The notes under the pieces: model-generated | Database searches by the model: none | Told to the model about the DNA's origin: nothing | What the model saw: the letters and a program-made list of their open reading frames with translations, nothing else | Assembly: GCA_947649205.1 (NCBI GenBank) | Contig: CANSQM010000008.1 | Location: forward strand, 1-64,000 | DNA: 64,000 nucleotides | Source: an uncultured Enterorhabdus sp. | GTDB lineage: Bacteria > Actinomycetota > Coriobacteriia > Coriobacteriales > Eggerthellaceae | Direction: 5' to 3' | Position numbers and translations under genes: made by a program | Shown here: one piece after another, positions 17,334-27,955 of the stretch | Layout: every line of letters starts with the position of its first letter | Numbering within the stretch: the stretch's first letter is position 1

Positions 17334-17362
17334 ATTCTAACGGGAGTGCGCCGGCTTTGCAA
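17334..17362 (-). promoter_or_regulatory. Promoter of tRNA-Phe
   Basis: On the minus strand, TTGCAA (17357-17362) and TAGAAT (17334-17339) are separated by 17 bp. They lie about 37 bp upstream of the tRNA 5' end. Confidence 0.7.
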
Positions 17363-17370
17363 GAACTTTT

Positions 17371-17955
17371 TTACACCACAAAGGCGATCAGCGTGCCGAC
17401 GGCCATAAAGGGGCCGAACGGCATAGTGGCCTGCAACCCGCGAGCGGCATCGCTGCCACCCTCTTCCGCGGGGCGATATTTGGCCACAAGGGCACGCGCG
17501 GCCACGAACACCAAACTCAGAGCACAGGCCGCGAGCAGGCAAATAAGGCCGCGCTCCCATCCGAGGAACAATCCCAGAACGGCCATGAGCTTGATATCCC
17601 CGCCACCGAACGATTCCCGATGGGTTATGCCCTCGTACAGGGCCGCCATCACCAGCAGGCCGCCGCCCAGCACCACTGCACCCAGGATGCCGCCAGCCAG
17701 CGACTCGCCGACGATCTCCAACCCCGGGGGCACGGTCACCGTGGGTGCAGGGGAAATGAACTCCGTTGCGAACCCCAGCCCCATATATTGCCCGGCAAAC
17801 CCGAGCACCACGCGCCACAGAAGCCACAGGGCGCCCAGGGCGAGCACCAAGACGTTGGGAATGCGCCGCTCGCGCACATCCACTACCGACACAACGGCGA
17901 GCAGCACCAGCACCAAGGCGTAGGCAACCAGGGTGACAACGGAAACGTAGGTCAT
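17371..17955 (-). CDS. Prepilin peptidase (A24 family)
   Basis: This 194-residue membrane aspartyl protease would cleave type-IV-pilin-like leader peptides, and possibly flagellin-like or competence pilins, at the membrane. The two catalytic aspartates are visible in VVSVVDVRERRIPN and in GGGDIKLM. About six hydrophobic segments are present. The N-terminal methylase domain of PilD is missing, so it is the short, peptidase-only form. It lies 12 bp after the HemN-like gene and is probably co-transcribed with it. No pilin genes are in the window, so the substrates lie elsewhere. Confidence 0.88.
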   Translation of the reverse strand: MTYVSVVTLVAYALVLVLLAVVSVVDVRERRIPNVLVLALGALWLLWRVVLGFAGQYMGLGFATEFISPAPTVTVPPGLEIVGESLAGGILGAVVLGGGLLVMAALYEGITHRESFGGGDIKLMAVLGLFLGWERGLICLLAACALSLVFVAARALVAKYRPAEEGGSDAARGLQATMPFGPFMAVGTLIAFVV

Positions 17956-17967
17956 GGTCGCACAAGC

Positions 17968-19380
17968 CTAGGACGTAGCAGCCCGGGTCGCATCGAGCAC
18001 CGCCGTATCTGCGGCCACTTCCTCAGCGGCACAATTCGCAACGCACGACCCCTTCGACCCGTCGCCGAAGATCAGCTCGCGCTCCTCGCCCGTCAGAGCG
18101 GCGCGAGCCTGGTCGCGCAGGTTGTTCACGCCGATGAAGAACTGGCGCATCATGACCACCACGAGGTAGCGGCCCTTGGGCGTCAGCGCCAGCTCGTCGG
18201 AGTTGTCGGTGGCAAAGGCGCCGCAGGCCCGCATGAAGGCCATCTCGGCCGGCAAGCCGCGCTCCACCGTGGTGCCGAAATCGCGATAGAACTGGCGCTT
18301 GTCCAGATGCAGGCCGAACAGCTGCATCATGAACCGGTAGCGCATGCGGTCGCGCAGGCTGAACGTGGTCTTGCCCATCATGGACATGCGGCCGCCCTCG
18401 ATGGCGGCGTTGTACTCGCGCACCGAGAACGTGTTCACGTACAGGTTCTTCCCCAGATACGTGATGCCGCCGCTGCCGATAGCCGGGTACTCCTCGTAGT
18501 CCACCACATACTCGTCGATCATGGCGTTCTCGCCGACCGCGCCGGTATCGCGGCGGTTGAACGTCCAAGCACTACCCAGCTCGAACAGACCGGGACCGCC
18601 GTTGGGCAAGTCGCCCAGCAGCAGATCGCAGATGATCTCGTAGAACCGCTGCTCACGGTTGTAATCCACGGGGCCCACGGTGGCGGCGAGAGACCGCTGC
18701 ACCGACGGCGAGGCCATAAGCGGGTAGAACGTGGTCTGGCTCGCGCCCGAGGCCACTACCATCTCGATATCGCGGATGAGCGTGTCCTCGGTCTGGGCCG
18801 GGAAGTTGAAGATCATGTCGGCATTCATGGAGGTGAAATAGGGAGACGCCTCGCCGATGCGCTCGAGAATCTCCTGGCCGCAGCCGTATTTCTCATAGCG
18901 GTCCATCTGGCGCAGCAGGTCGTCGTCGAAGGACTGCACCCCCACCGACAGCCGCTGCACGCGCCCCTTCAACTTCTCCAAGTAGGAGGGGATAAGATGG
19001 TTCGGGTTCGTCTCGCTCGACACTTCCCGAATAGAGAACAGATCACGGGCCTGGTCGATGGTCTCGCACAGCTCGTCGATCATGATAGTGGGCGTGCCGC
19101 CGCCGATGTAGACCGAATCGAAGTCGTAGCCGAGCTCCTTCAGCATGCGCATCTCCTTGCGCATGTTCTCGAAGTAGGGCTTCGCCCGATCCTCCCGGAA
19201 GGGGAAACGGTTGAAGGAGCAGTAGGGGCAGAGCCGCTCGCAAAACGGCACGTGCATGTACAGCATATAGGCCTGGCCCGGCACCGGGGCGGGCATGCGC
19301 TCCTCGGTGCAGGGGGTCAGCTTCAGGTAGTTGGCCGTGCAGGCCGCCACCACTTTCGACAGCAGTCGTTCTGAGAGCAT
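17968..19380 (-). CDS. HemN/HemW-family radical SAM protein
   Basis: This 470-residue protein carries the radical-SAM cluster motif CERLCPYC (C-x3-C-x2-C) after MLYMHVPF and the following GGGTPT and ETNP blocks, typical of coproporphyrinogen III oxidase-like proteins (HemN, HemW and HutW/ChuW types). Similar family members act in heme synthesis, heme chaperoning (HemW) or anaerobic heme breakdown. The N-terminal 30 residues and the C-terminal about 90 residues are unlike classic HemW. ATG 19380 follows AGGAGG. The downstream prepilin peptidase is likely in the same transcript. The specific reaction cannot be settled from sequence. Confidence 0.8.
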   Translation of the reverse strand: MLSERLLSKVVAACTANYLKLTPCTEERMPAPVPGQAYMLYMHVPFCERLCPYCSFNRFPFREDRAKPYFENMRKEMRMLKELGYDFDSVYIGGGTPTIMIDELCETIDQARDLFSIREVSSETNPNHLIPSYLEKLKGRVQRLSVGVQSFDDDLLRQMDRYEKYGCGQEILERIGEASPYFTSMNADMIFNFPAQTEDTLIRDIEMVVASGASQTTFYPLMASPSVQRSLAATVGPVDYNREQRFYEIICDLLLGDLPNGGPGLFELGSAWTFNRRDTGAVGENAMIDEYVVDYEEYPAIGSGGITYLGKNLYVNTFSVREYNAAIEGGRMSMMGKTTFSLRDRMRYRFMMQLFGLHLDKRQFYRDFGTTVERGLPAEMAFMRACGAFATDNSDELALTPKGRYLVVVMMRQFFIGVNNLRDQARAALTGEERELIFGDGSKGSCVANCAAEEVAADTAVLDATRAATS

Positions 19381-19491
19381 GTTCTATTTCCTCCTACGTA
19401 CAGGTTTGCCTAAGGAAGTCAGCGAGATTCCGGCCGAAACCGCAGCGTCGGCCCATCCATCCGTTCGTTCGTCAGAGCGAACGGAACATAG

Positions 19492-20781
19492 TTACTCCCA
19501 AGCGCTGCGGCCCTGAAGGGCCTTCTTTCCGATATCGTGGCGGAACTGCTTGCCCTCGAAGTTGATGAGATCGCAGGCCTCGTAGGCGCGCTCGCGGGCC
19601 TCTTCGAAGGTAGCGCCCGTGGCCACCACGTTCAGCACGCGGCCGCCGTTGGTGAGCAGCTCGCCGTCGAAGTTGCGGCGGGTACCGGCGTGGAACACGG
19701 TCACGCCGTCCAGATCCTCGGCCTCCTCGATGCCGAGGATGACCTTCCCCTTCTCGTAGGAGCCGGGGTAGCCCTCGCTCGCAAGCACCACCGAGACGGC
19801 CCAATCGTCGGACCACTCCAGGGCAATGTCCTCGGGACGACCCTCGGCCACGGCCAGCATCACGTCCACCAGATCGCTTTCCAAGCGCGGCAGGACCACC
19901 TGGGTCTCCGGGTCGCCGAAGCGCACGTTGAACTCCACGATCTTCGGGCCCTCCGGGGTCAGCATGAAGCCGCCGTACAGGGTGCCGCGGTAATCGGCGG
20001 CGAAGGGCTCGCGCGCCGTGGCGGCGGCGGCCTCCTCCATGATGGCCACCATGGCGGCCATTTCCTCATCGGTCACAATGGGCACCGGCGAGTACACGCC
20101 CATGCCGCCGGTATTGGGGCCCAGGTCGCCGTCGTAGGCGCGCTTGTGATCCTGGGCCGGGGCCATGGGGAAGGACTTGCCGCCGGTGACGAAGCAAAGC
20201 AGCGAGCACTCGGGGCCGGTCATGCACTCCTCGATGACCACTGTGGAGCCGGCATCGCCGAAGGCGCCGTCGAAGCACGCGCGCACGGCGTTCTCGGCAT
20301 CTTCCAAGGTTTCCGCCACCACAACGCCCTTACCGGCGGCCAGGCCGTCGGCCTTGATGACGATAGGGGCACCCTGCTCTCGCACATAGGCCAGGGCCGC
20401 CTCCACGTTGTCGAAGCGACCGTAGGCGGCCGTGGGGATGGCGTTGGCCATCATGAACTCTTTGGAGTAGGCCTTGGAGCCCTCCAGCTGGGCGCCGTCG
20501 GCGTTGGGACCGAACACCGGCACGCCAGCCGCGCGCAGCACATCGGCCACACCGTCGACCAGGGGCGCCTCGGGGCCGATGACTACCAGGCCGATCTTGC
20601 GCTCGGCCACGAAGCTGAGCAGAGCCTCGCTGTCGGCAATGTCGATATCGACGTTCTCGGCAATGTCAGCGGTGCCGCCGTTGCCCGGGGCCACGTACAG
20701 CACATCGGTCTTCGGCGACTTCTGCAGCGCCCAGGCGATGGCGTGCTCGCGGCCACCCGAACCCAAAACCAGGATGTTCAT
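19492..20781 (-). CDS. purD: Phosphoribosylamine-glycine ligase (GAR synthetase)
   Basis: PurD joins phosphoribosylamine and glycine with ATP in purine synthesis. The 429-residue protein opens with MNILVLGSGGREHAIAW and has the ATP-grasp signature blocks KADGLAAGKGV and PEGPKIVEFNVRFGDPE. Length is normal. ATG 20781 follows GAGAGGACC. It lies 12 bp after purA and is probably co-transcribed. A short inverted repeat (ccgttcg/cgaacgg) beyond the stop lacks a T-run and is only a weak terminator candidate. Confidence 0.95.
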   Translation of the reverse strand: MNILVLGSGGREHAIAWALQKSPKTDVLYVAPGNGGTADIAENVDIDIADSEALLSFVAERKIGLVVIGPEAPLVDGVADVLRAAGVPVFGPNADGAQLEGSKAYSKEFMMANAIPTAAYGRFDNVEAALAYVREQGAPIVIKADGLAAGKGVVVAETLEDAENAVRACFDGAFGDAGSTVVIEECMTGPECSLLCFVTGGKSFPMAPAQDHKRAYDGDLGPNTGGMGVYSPVPIVTDEEMAAMVAIMEEAAAATAREPFAADYRGTLYGGFMLTPEGPKIVEFNVRFGDPETQVVLPRLESDLVDVMLAVAEGRPEDIALEWSDDWAVSVVLASEGYPGSYEKGKVILGIEEAEDLDGVTVFHAGTRRNFDGELLTNGGRVLNVVATGATFEEARERAYEACDLINFEGKQFRHDIGKKALQGRSAWE

Positions 20782-20793
20782 ATTGGTCCTCTC

Positions 20794-22104
<1,311 letters not shown>

Positions 22105-22302
22105 GCTGCGTCCTTTCGTCGTGAGCCTTTTGCTCGAAGATGTAAGTATAGTACAGGCGGCCGCAAATGGCCCGCACGTTCGGCAGCTACGGGTCTTTTC
22201 CAGGGGGCGAAAACCCCGAGGGAAAGAGCCGGGGCGGGCATGGGAGTGAAACCGGAAGGGAACGCCAGAGCGACAGGGACGCGGCGGAGCGGCCGTCGAA
22301 CG

Positions 22303-24483
22303 CTACAGATCGATGATCATGGTCGAGCAGTCGGCCTGCTTGGCGGCCTTCTTCAGGGCCCGTACCACCTCCGGATGGCACGTGAACAGGATGACTTGAC
22401 GGGTTTGGGCCAGCTCCACCAATGCCCGGGCGGCACCAATGCGACGGCGTTCGTCGAAGTTCACGAGAATATCGTCGGCAAGGATGGGGATGGCGCGGCC
22501 GACATTGTCAGCGCTCGTGAGCAGGGCGATGCGCAGGGCCAGGTACAGCTGCTGGCACGTCCCGAGGGACAGATAGACAGGCTCGCGCGTGCATCGGGCC
22601 GCATCGGCCACCAACAGGGTTCCCTCGGCCGAGAGCTCCACCGTCGTCCAGCGGCCCTCGGTCATGAGAGATAGGAGGCGGCTCGCCCTCGCATACACCT
22701 CTGGCTGCTGCTTCGATTCCCAGGCGGCGATGGCCGCTTGGAGCATGCGCTTGGCGAGGAGCAGGCGGGCAAAGTCGGCGCGGGCCTCGTCGAGGCGCGT
22801 GGATACCTGCTGCACCTCGATCTTGTACCGATCGAACGAGCCCTCGACCTCGGCCTGGGAGAGGATCGTTGCCAACTCGCCGGCCCGCTGGTTCATGGAC
22901 TCGAAGGCCTCGAGCAGCCCGGCTCGTTGGCGCAAGCGGCGCTCGAGCTCGGCCTCCACCTCGGAGAGATCGGCCTCGGGAGAAAGGCCCGCTCGGACCG
23001 TGGCCGACGCCCGCTCCCGGCGAATCTCGGCCAGGCGAGCGCTGGCTTGAGCCGCCCGAGCTGCCGCTGCCTGCTGGCGCTGGCGGCATAGGGCCGCATC
23101 GGCGCGGGCGTCGCGGGCCTCATCCAAGAGCACCCGAGCCTGGCGCAGCGAGCCATCGGCGGCCCCGAGGCCGAGCTCTTCCAGCTCCTCCGCAAGGCGG
23201 CTCTGGGCCTGGCGCTCCTCCGCCTGGCACGCCTCGAGCTTCTTCTTGTCCTGCACCATGACCCAGTGAGCGTCCTGGAAACGCTCCTTGCGGGCGGTGT
23301 CGTGCTTGCTGGGGCGGAAGAGCAAGGCAAAGCCGCCCAGGGCCAGCAACGCTGCGAACACCGTGAGCAGGAAACCGATGGCCATATAGCTGAGGGCCCC
23401 GCGATCGCGCCCCTCGATGAACAGGGGCACACCCAGCAGGAACAGCACGGCGGGAATGACCACGCAGAAAGCCACCTGAATGCGCCGATCCGTCCGCAGG
23501 CGCTGCTGCTCGTCGCGGCTGTTCTCCGTTTCCAGCAGCGCCTCGTACACCGCTGCCGACGAGGTGTAATTAGCCCGGGCAACGTCGGTGCCGTGGGCAA
23601 GACGAGCCTGCTGGGCGGCCAGGACGTCGAGGCGGTCGCGCAGGGCGCGATCCTCGTTGGAGCTCAGATGGGCCAACGACGCTCCCGTCTCGCGCTCGCG
23701 TTCTAGCTGCTCAGAGGTGGCGACGGCCTGGGCCTCTTCGAGCCGCTCGATCTCTTGCTCCAGCTTATCCCGCTCCCCGTCCAGGGCCTCCAGAACCGCC
23801 CGCGCCGAGGAGAGCGATTCGATGAGCCGATTGCTCTCATCAACCCGCTCGGCCATAGCCTCCCGCTCCGGCTCCAGCTCGTGCAGCTCGCGATCTTGGC
23901 TGCGCCAACGGTCGGCCTGGTCGGCGGCTTCCTTCTGCCTCTCACGCAGCTCATTGCGCAGGGCAATCAACTGTGGAATGGACTGCGCGGCCCCGGCCGC
24001 GCGGGAGGTGAACGCCGCTAAGCGCTCGTTCACCTGGGCAAGGGCATGGGCCGGCGACGACGAGGTGCCCGAACCGGCCGTGAGCAGTTTCGCCGTGGTG
24101 TCGGTCGTATTCCGCAAGCTGCGCAATTCGTCGCTGTTCAAGGAGAACATCGTGCGAAAGGTGTCCTTGTCGATATCCTCCACCAGGGTTGCGTCCCCGT
24201 CTATGCCGTCGACGTTGCGCGTGCGCGAGAGCGTGCGACCGTCGGAGAAGATCAGGCTGCCGCTCCGCTCGGCCCCGGCGGGCTTGTAGGTATTCCGCCG
24301 GCCGCGGGCCTCCTCCCACCCGAACAGCACGCCGCCGGCAAAGGCGGCCAGGGTGGTCTTGCCCGCCTCGTTACCGCCGTAGACGATGTTCAGGTGCTCG
24401 TCGAAAGGGCCCACGGTCTTGTCGTGAAAGTGGCCGAAGCGCTCAATGCGCAGGTAACGCAGGAAGGGGCTTGTCCGTACCAT
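22303..24483 (-). CDS. YhaN/SbcC-like AAA ATPase with coiled coils
   Basis: This protein of about 726 residues resembles the Rad50/SbcC-related YhaN family. It has an N-terminal Walker A, YGGNEAGKTTLA (about 36-47), long Glu/Arg-rich coiled coils (about 150-300 and 400-570), two hydrophobic helices in the middle (about 315-375) and a C-terminal ATPase half with LSLGTCQQLYLALRIALL (signature) and ILADDILVNFD (Walker B). ATG 24483 overlaps the stop of the YhaO-like gene (TGATG); a GTG one codon earlier is possible. The pair probably forms a nuclease-ATPase complex acting on DNA ends. The mid-protein hydrophobic helices mark it as YhaN-like and not true SbcC. Confidence 0.85.
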   Translation of the reverse strand: MVRTSPFLRYLRIERFGHFHDKTVGPFDEHLNIVYGGNEAGKTTLAAFAGGVLFGWEEARGRRNTYKPAGAERSGSLIFSDGRTLSRTRNVDGIDGDATLVEDIDKDTFRTMFSLNSDELRSLRNTTDTTAKLLTAGSGTSSSPAHALAQVNERLAAFTSRAAGAAQSIPQLIALRNELRERQKEAADQADRWRSQDRELHELEPEREAMAERVDESNRLIESLSSARAVLEALDGERDKLEQEIERLEEAQAVATSEQLERERETGASLAHLSSNEDRALRDRLDVLAAQQARLAHGTDVARANYTSSAAVYEALLETENSRDEQQRLRTDRRIQVAFCVVIPAVLFLLGVPLFIEGRDRGALSYMAIGFLLTVFAALLALGGFALLFRPSKHDTARKERFQDAHWVMVQDKKKLEACQAEERQAQSRLAEELEELGLGAADGSLRQARVLLDEARDARADAALCRQRQQAAAARAAQASARLAEIRRERASATVRAGLSPEADLSEVEAELERRLRQRAGLLEAFESMNQRAGELATILSQAEVEGSFDRYKIEVQQVSTRLDEARADFARLLLAKRMLQAAIAAWESKQQPEVYARASRLLSLMTEGRWTTVELSAEGTLLVADAARCTREPVYLSLGTCQQLYLALRIALLTSADNVGRAIPILADDILVNFDERRRIGAARALVELAQTRQVILFTCHPEVVRALKKAAKQADCSTMIIDL

Positions 24484-25760
24484 CACTCATCGCCTCCCTG
24501 CACGAGCAGGTCGAGCACCAGGTCGGTGGCCTCGGCGGCGAGGCTGCGGGCTTTCTTTTCGGAAAGAGCCGCTGTGAGCGGGATGTTCCGCGCGAGGAAC
24601 TCCTCCTGGATGTAATCGATCTGACCCGTCACGTCAGCGGCCATGGCATCGGCCGTGCGCAGGAACACCGCCGGGAACATGCCCTCGGCTCGCAAGGCCT
24701 CCTCGTTGAGGGGCGCCCGGGTGCGGTCGATGAGCGCGTCGCAGAAGAATTCGCTGTAGGCATCGTTAACGGAAGCCCGCACATCGTCGAGCACGCCAGG
24801 GCGGCCGAGCACCTCATGCAGAGAAGAAGAGCCAGTCAGTGTGATGCGGGACACCATCATCTCGCAGGAGACCGTGCCGTTCACGGCGAACAATTCCCTC
24901 ATCACCTTGGCAACCAAGGCCGGAATGTTGGCACAATCGGACACGTCGACCTCAAGCTGCTCCCACACCACCGAGGCCGTGGGGATAAACGTCAAGGCCG
25001 GAGGGCAATGCTCGGCCAGCGTGACGGCATAGACGCCCCGCGGGCCCGTTTCCCTCACGTCGCGCCCTTGGATGCAGCCGGAGAACACGATGCGCGGATC
25101 GGATTCGTTGTTCGCGTAGCGGCGATGGATGTGACCAAGGGCCCAGTAGTCCATGCCGGCCCGCAGCAAGGCCGCCGGATCAGTGGGCGCTTTCACAGGA
25201 TCGAGCGTCAGCCCTGTGTGCAGCACGCCCACGGCAAAAGGGGCCGCCACAGCACGGGGACCGAGGACCCTCTCCGCAGCTTCGCGGGTAACGCCCGCGG
25301 CAATGTCCTCCTGGGACGACCACACCTTGTTCGGGTACCCCCGGCCTCCGATGATGGCAAGGGGCTGGCCCTCCCGCTCATAGAGGGCGAAATCGGGCCG
25401 ATCGGCCGCGAGCATCCTGGCCGAGGGCGGCAGGGCGAAGAAGTCCTTCTGCCACAGGCTCAGCGGATCGTGGTTTCCCGTGCACAGGTAGGAGGGAATG
25501 CCCGCAGCATCAAGTTTCTTGAGGCCGTCGAAGAAGCGCAGGTAATCGCGGTAGGAGGCGCGGGTGGAATCGAAGATATCCCCGGCCACCACCACAAAGT
25601 CCACTTTGCGGGACAGCGCCGCCTCCACCACCCGATCCCAAGCGGCGGGAATGGCATCGGAGAGCCGCCGCGCCCATTCCTCCGACAGCTCCCTCAAGCC
25701 GCGAAAGGGAGCGCCGATATGCAAATCGGAGGCGTGGATGAATGTCAACGGCGGATTCAA
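24483..25760 (-). CDS. YhaO/SbcD-like DNA exonuclease (metallophosphoesterase)
   Basis: This 425-residue protein has the calcineurin-type metal motifs FIHASDLHIGAPF, VVAGDIFD, TGNHDPLS and, later, LGHIHRR, as in Mre11/SbcD and YhaO. It would be the nuclease partner of the ATPase encoded directly downstream with overlapping codons. The start is TTG at 25760, eight bp after dnaB, whose stop overlaps the likely RBS (AGGA). Co-transcription with dnaB suggests a link to replication-fork repair. The C-terminal 200 residues match the YhaO layout. Confidence 0.85.
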   Translation of the reverse strand: MNPPLTFIHASDLHIGAPFRGLRELSEEWARRLSDAIPAAWDRVVEAALSRKVDFVVVAGDIFDSTRASYRDYLRFFDGLKKLDAAGIPSYLCTGNHDPLSLWQKDFFALPPSARMLAADRPDFALYEREGQPLAIIGGRGYPNKVWSSQEDIAAGVTREAAERVLGPRAVAAPFAVGVLHTGLTLDPVKAPTDPAALLRAGMDYWALGHIHRRYANNESDPRIVFSGCIQGRDVRETGPRGVYAVTLAEHCPPALTFIPTASVVWEQLEVDVSDCANIPALVAKVMRELFAVNGTVSCEMMVSRITLTGSSSLHEVLGRPGVLDDVRASVNDAYSEFFCDALIDRTRAPLNEEALRAEGMFPAVFLRTADAMAADVTGQIDYIQEEFLARNIPLTAALSEKKARSLAAEATDLVLDLLVQGGDE

Positions 25761-25768
25761 CGGGTTTC

Positions 25769-27184
25769 CTAGAAGGAGGAGTCGAAGCGGGAATCGTCCA
25801 CGAAGTCCATGAACTTGGTGAATTCCGGATTGAAAGCGAGGTCAATGTCGCGCGTGGCACCATTGCGGTGCTTCGCCACGAGGAGCTTCGCCATACCCAG
25901 ATCGGGACGGCTCTCACTCTCGGCCTCGATCTCGCTCATGGACCGGTCGATGAACATGACGATGTCGGCGTCCTGCTCGATGGAGCCGGAGTCGCGCAGG
26001 TCGGACAGCATGGGGCGCTTGTCCTTGCCGCGCTGCTCCACGGCGCGGGACAGCTGAGACAGGGCGATGACCGGCATGTTCATCTCCTTCGCGAGAATCT
26101 TCAGTCCGCGGGAGATCTCGCCAACCTGGTCGTTGGTGCTCTTGTTGCGCGTGTTGGGGCCGGGCTCCATGAGCTGCAGGTAGTCCACGACGATGAGGCC
26201 CTTCTGGCCCTCCTTCACGTTGCGCAGCTCGCGACGGGCCTTGGCGCGGGCCTCCAAGATGGACAGGCCCGGGGTGTCGTCGATGTACATGTCCAACGAG
26301 GCGAGCTTCCCCGAATGCTCGGCCAGGGCGCCCCAGTCGCCGTCGGCGATCTGGCCGCTGCGCAGCTTCGAGAGCGACACACGGGCCTCGGAGCACAGGA
26401 TACGCTGCACCAACTGCTCGGCACCCATCTCCAACGAGAAGAACGTGACGGCCACGCCGGCCTTGGCAGCGTTGGTGGCCAGGTTCAGGGCGAAGGACGT
26501 CTTGCCCACGCCGGGGCGGGCGGCCAGAATCACCAGATCGCCGCCGCGGAACCCGTGGATCAGGTCATCCACGTCCTTAAAGCCCGTGGGAACACCCACC
26601 ACGTGGTTGCGCTGGTTCGCCAGGAGGGTGATCTGCTCATAGGCCTCGGCAACGAGCTCGTCCATCTTGCGGAACGTGGAGGAAACGCGCTTCTCGGTTA
26701 CCTCGAGCAGCATTTTCTCAGCTTCCTCAACCACCTCGTTCACATCATCGGGGGCATCGTAGGCCAAGGCGTTGATCTGCGCGGAGGCAAACACCAAATC
26801 ACGCAGAATGGCCTGGCGCTTGACAATCTCCACATGGCGCTCCCAGCTCGTGAGCGAGAACGTGTTGTCGGCAAGCTCTGCCAAATAGGCGCGTCCTCCC
26901 ACAGCCTCCAACTGGCCCAGGGCCTTCAACGTGTCGGCAAGGGAAATGGGGTCAACGGGAATACGACGACCGATCAAGTTCTGGATAGCCTCGAAGATAA
27001 CCCGATGAGCAGGGCGAAAGAAGTTTTCAGGCCGAATGCGCATAACCACTTCTTCGGTCACTTCGTGGTTGAGAATACAGGCGGCCAGCACCGATTGCTC
27101 GGCCTCGATATTCTGGGGAAGCTGGGCCCGGGGGGCGATGACACCTTGGCTTTGTGGATCTTGATCCTGGGGGGCAAACGGCAT
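25769..27184 (-). CDS. dnaB: Replicative DNA helicase
   Basis: DnaB is the hexameric fork helicase. The 471-residue product has the N-terminal primase-interacting domain (PQNIEAEQSVLAACI), the Walker A AARPGVGKTSF, the LSQLSRAVE region and the DLRDSGSIEQDAD block. I prefer ATG 27184; an in-frame ATG at 27250 would add 22 unconserved residues and has no RBS. A TACAAT element at 27213-27218 on the minus strand suggests a promoter just upstream of the preferred start. The gene follows the terminator after rplI, so it is not simply part of the ribosomal operon. A near-perfect parS lies at 27251. Confidence 0.93.
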   Translation of the reverse strand: MPFAPQDQDPQSQGVIAPRAQLPQNIEAEQSVLAACILNHEVTEEVVMRIRPENFFRPAHRVIFEAIQNLIGRRIPVDPISLADTLKALGQLEAVGGRAYLAELADNTFSLTSWERHVEIVKRQAILRDLVFASAQINALAYDAPDDVNEVVEEAEKMLLEVTEKRVSSTFRKMDELVAEAYEQITLLANQRNHVVGVPTGFKDVDDLIHGFRGGDLVILAARPGVGKTSFALNLATNAAKAGVAVTFFSLEMGAEQLVQRILCSEARVSLSKLRSGQIADGDWGALAEHSGKLASLDMYIDDTPGLSILEARAKARRELRNVKEGQKGLIVVDYLQLMEPGPNTRNKSTNDQVGEISRGLKILAKEMNMPVIALSQLSRAVEQRGKDKRPMLSDLRDSGSIEQDADIVMFIDRSMSEIEAESESRPDLGMAKLLVAKHRNGATRDIDLAFNPEFTKFMDFVDDSRFDSSF

Positions 27185-27250
27185 GAACGGCTCTTTCTCT
27201 TGGGTCTCCTCTATTGTAGCGTGAATCTTCCCGCCCCTCTTGTGCTCCAT

Positions 27251-27266
27251 TGTTTCACGGGAAACA
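27251..27266. promoter_or_regulatory. parS-like site (one mismatch) upstream of dnaB
   Basis: TGTTTCACGGGAAACA differs from the perfect parS sequence found four times in this window only at one central base. It lies about 67 bp upstream of the preferred dnaB start. Confidence 0.55.
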
Positions 27267-27299
27267 AATAGGCTCGGGCGATGGGCCTCAGGATAGAAA

Positions 27300-27323
27300 A
27301 AGGCCCTCGCGAACGAGGGCCTT
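27300..27323 (-). terminator. Terminator after rplI
   Basis: A 10-bp stem (27300-27309 with 27314-27323, loop cgaa) is followed on the minus strand by TTTTTCTAT, 25 bp past the rplI stop. It separates the ribosomal-protein operon from dnaB. Confidence 0.85.
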
Positions 27324-27347
27324 TATAGGGATCGATCGGAAAGGAGC

Positions 27348-27941
27348 TTACTCCTCGATCTCGGTCACCTCAGCCTCGACGGTGCCGTCCTCGGAAACCT
27401 CGCCGTCGACCTCGACGGTCTCGGGAGCCGGGGTCTCGGCAATCTCGAGGGCCTCATCAAAGGCTTCGACGGTCTCAGCGGACTCCTCGTCCATGCCCTC
27501 GCCGCCGACGATCACGGTCACAACGCCCTTGATATCGCGGTACAGAGAGACGGGAACCTCGTAGGTGCCCACCATCTTGATCGGCTTGCCCAGCTCAACG
27601 CGGCGCTTGTCGATATCGACCTCGAGCTGCTCTGCGATGGCATCAGCCACGGCCGGAGCCGTGACGGAGCCGAAGAGCACGCCCTCTTCGCCCACCTGAG
27701 CGATAACGCGCACGGTGGCGTCGTTGAGCTTCGCGGCCAGAGCGTTGGCATCGGCAATGCGGGTCTCCTCGCGCTTGGCGATGTTCTTCTTACGCTCCTC
27801 CAGCTGCTTCAAGTTGCCCGGGGTAGCCTTCACAGCGTAGCCCTGAGTGAGCAGAAAGTTGTTGGCATAGCCACGGTTGACGTCGATGACGTCGCCCTCG
27901 CCGCCCTTGCCGTGGAGTTCCTTCAGAAGAATAACTTTCAT
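27348..27941 (-). CDS. rplI: Ribosomal protein bL9 with acidic C-terminal extension
   Basis: bL9 binds 23S rRNA through its N-terminal domain, MKVILLKELHGKGGEGDVID with RGYANNFLLTQGYA. The central helix and C-terminal domain follow to about residue 150. The product is 197 residues against the usual 148-150, because the C-terminus carries about 45 extra residues made mainly of Glu, Thr, Val and Ala. ATG 27941 follows GGAGGAACC. It is the last gene of rpsF-ssb-rpsR-rplI and is followed by a strong terminator. Confidence 0.95.
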   Translation of the reverse strand: MKVILLKELHGKGGEGDVIDVNRGYANNFLLTQGYAVKATPGNLKQLEERKKNIAKREETRIADANALAAKLNDATVRVIAQVGEEGVLFGSVTAPAVADAIAEQLEVDIDKRRVELGKPIKMVGTYEVPVSLYRDIKGVVTVIVGGEGMDEESAETVEAFDEALEIAETPAPETVEVDGEVSEDGTVEAEVTEIEE

Positions 27942-27955
27942 GGTTCCTCCTTCGC

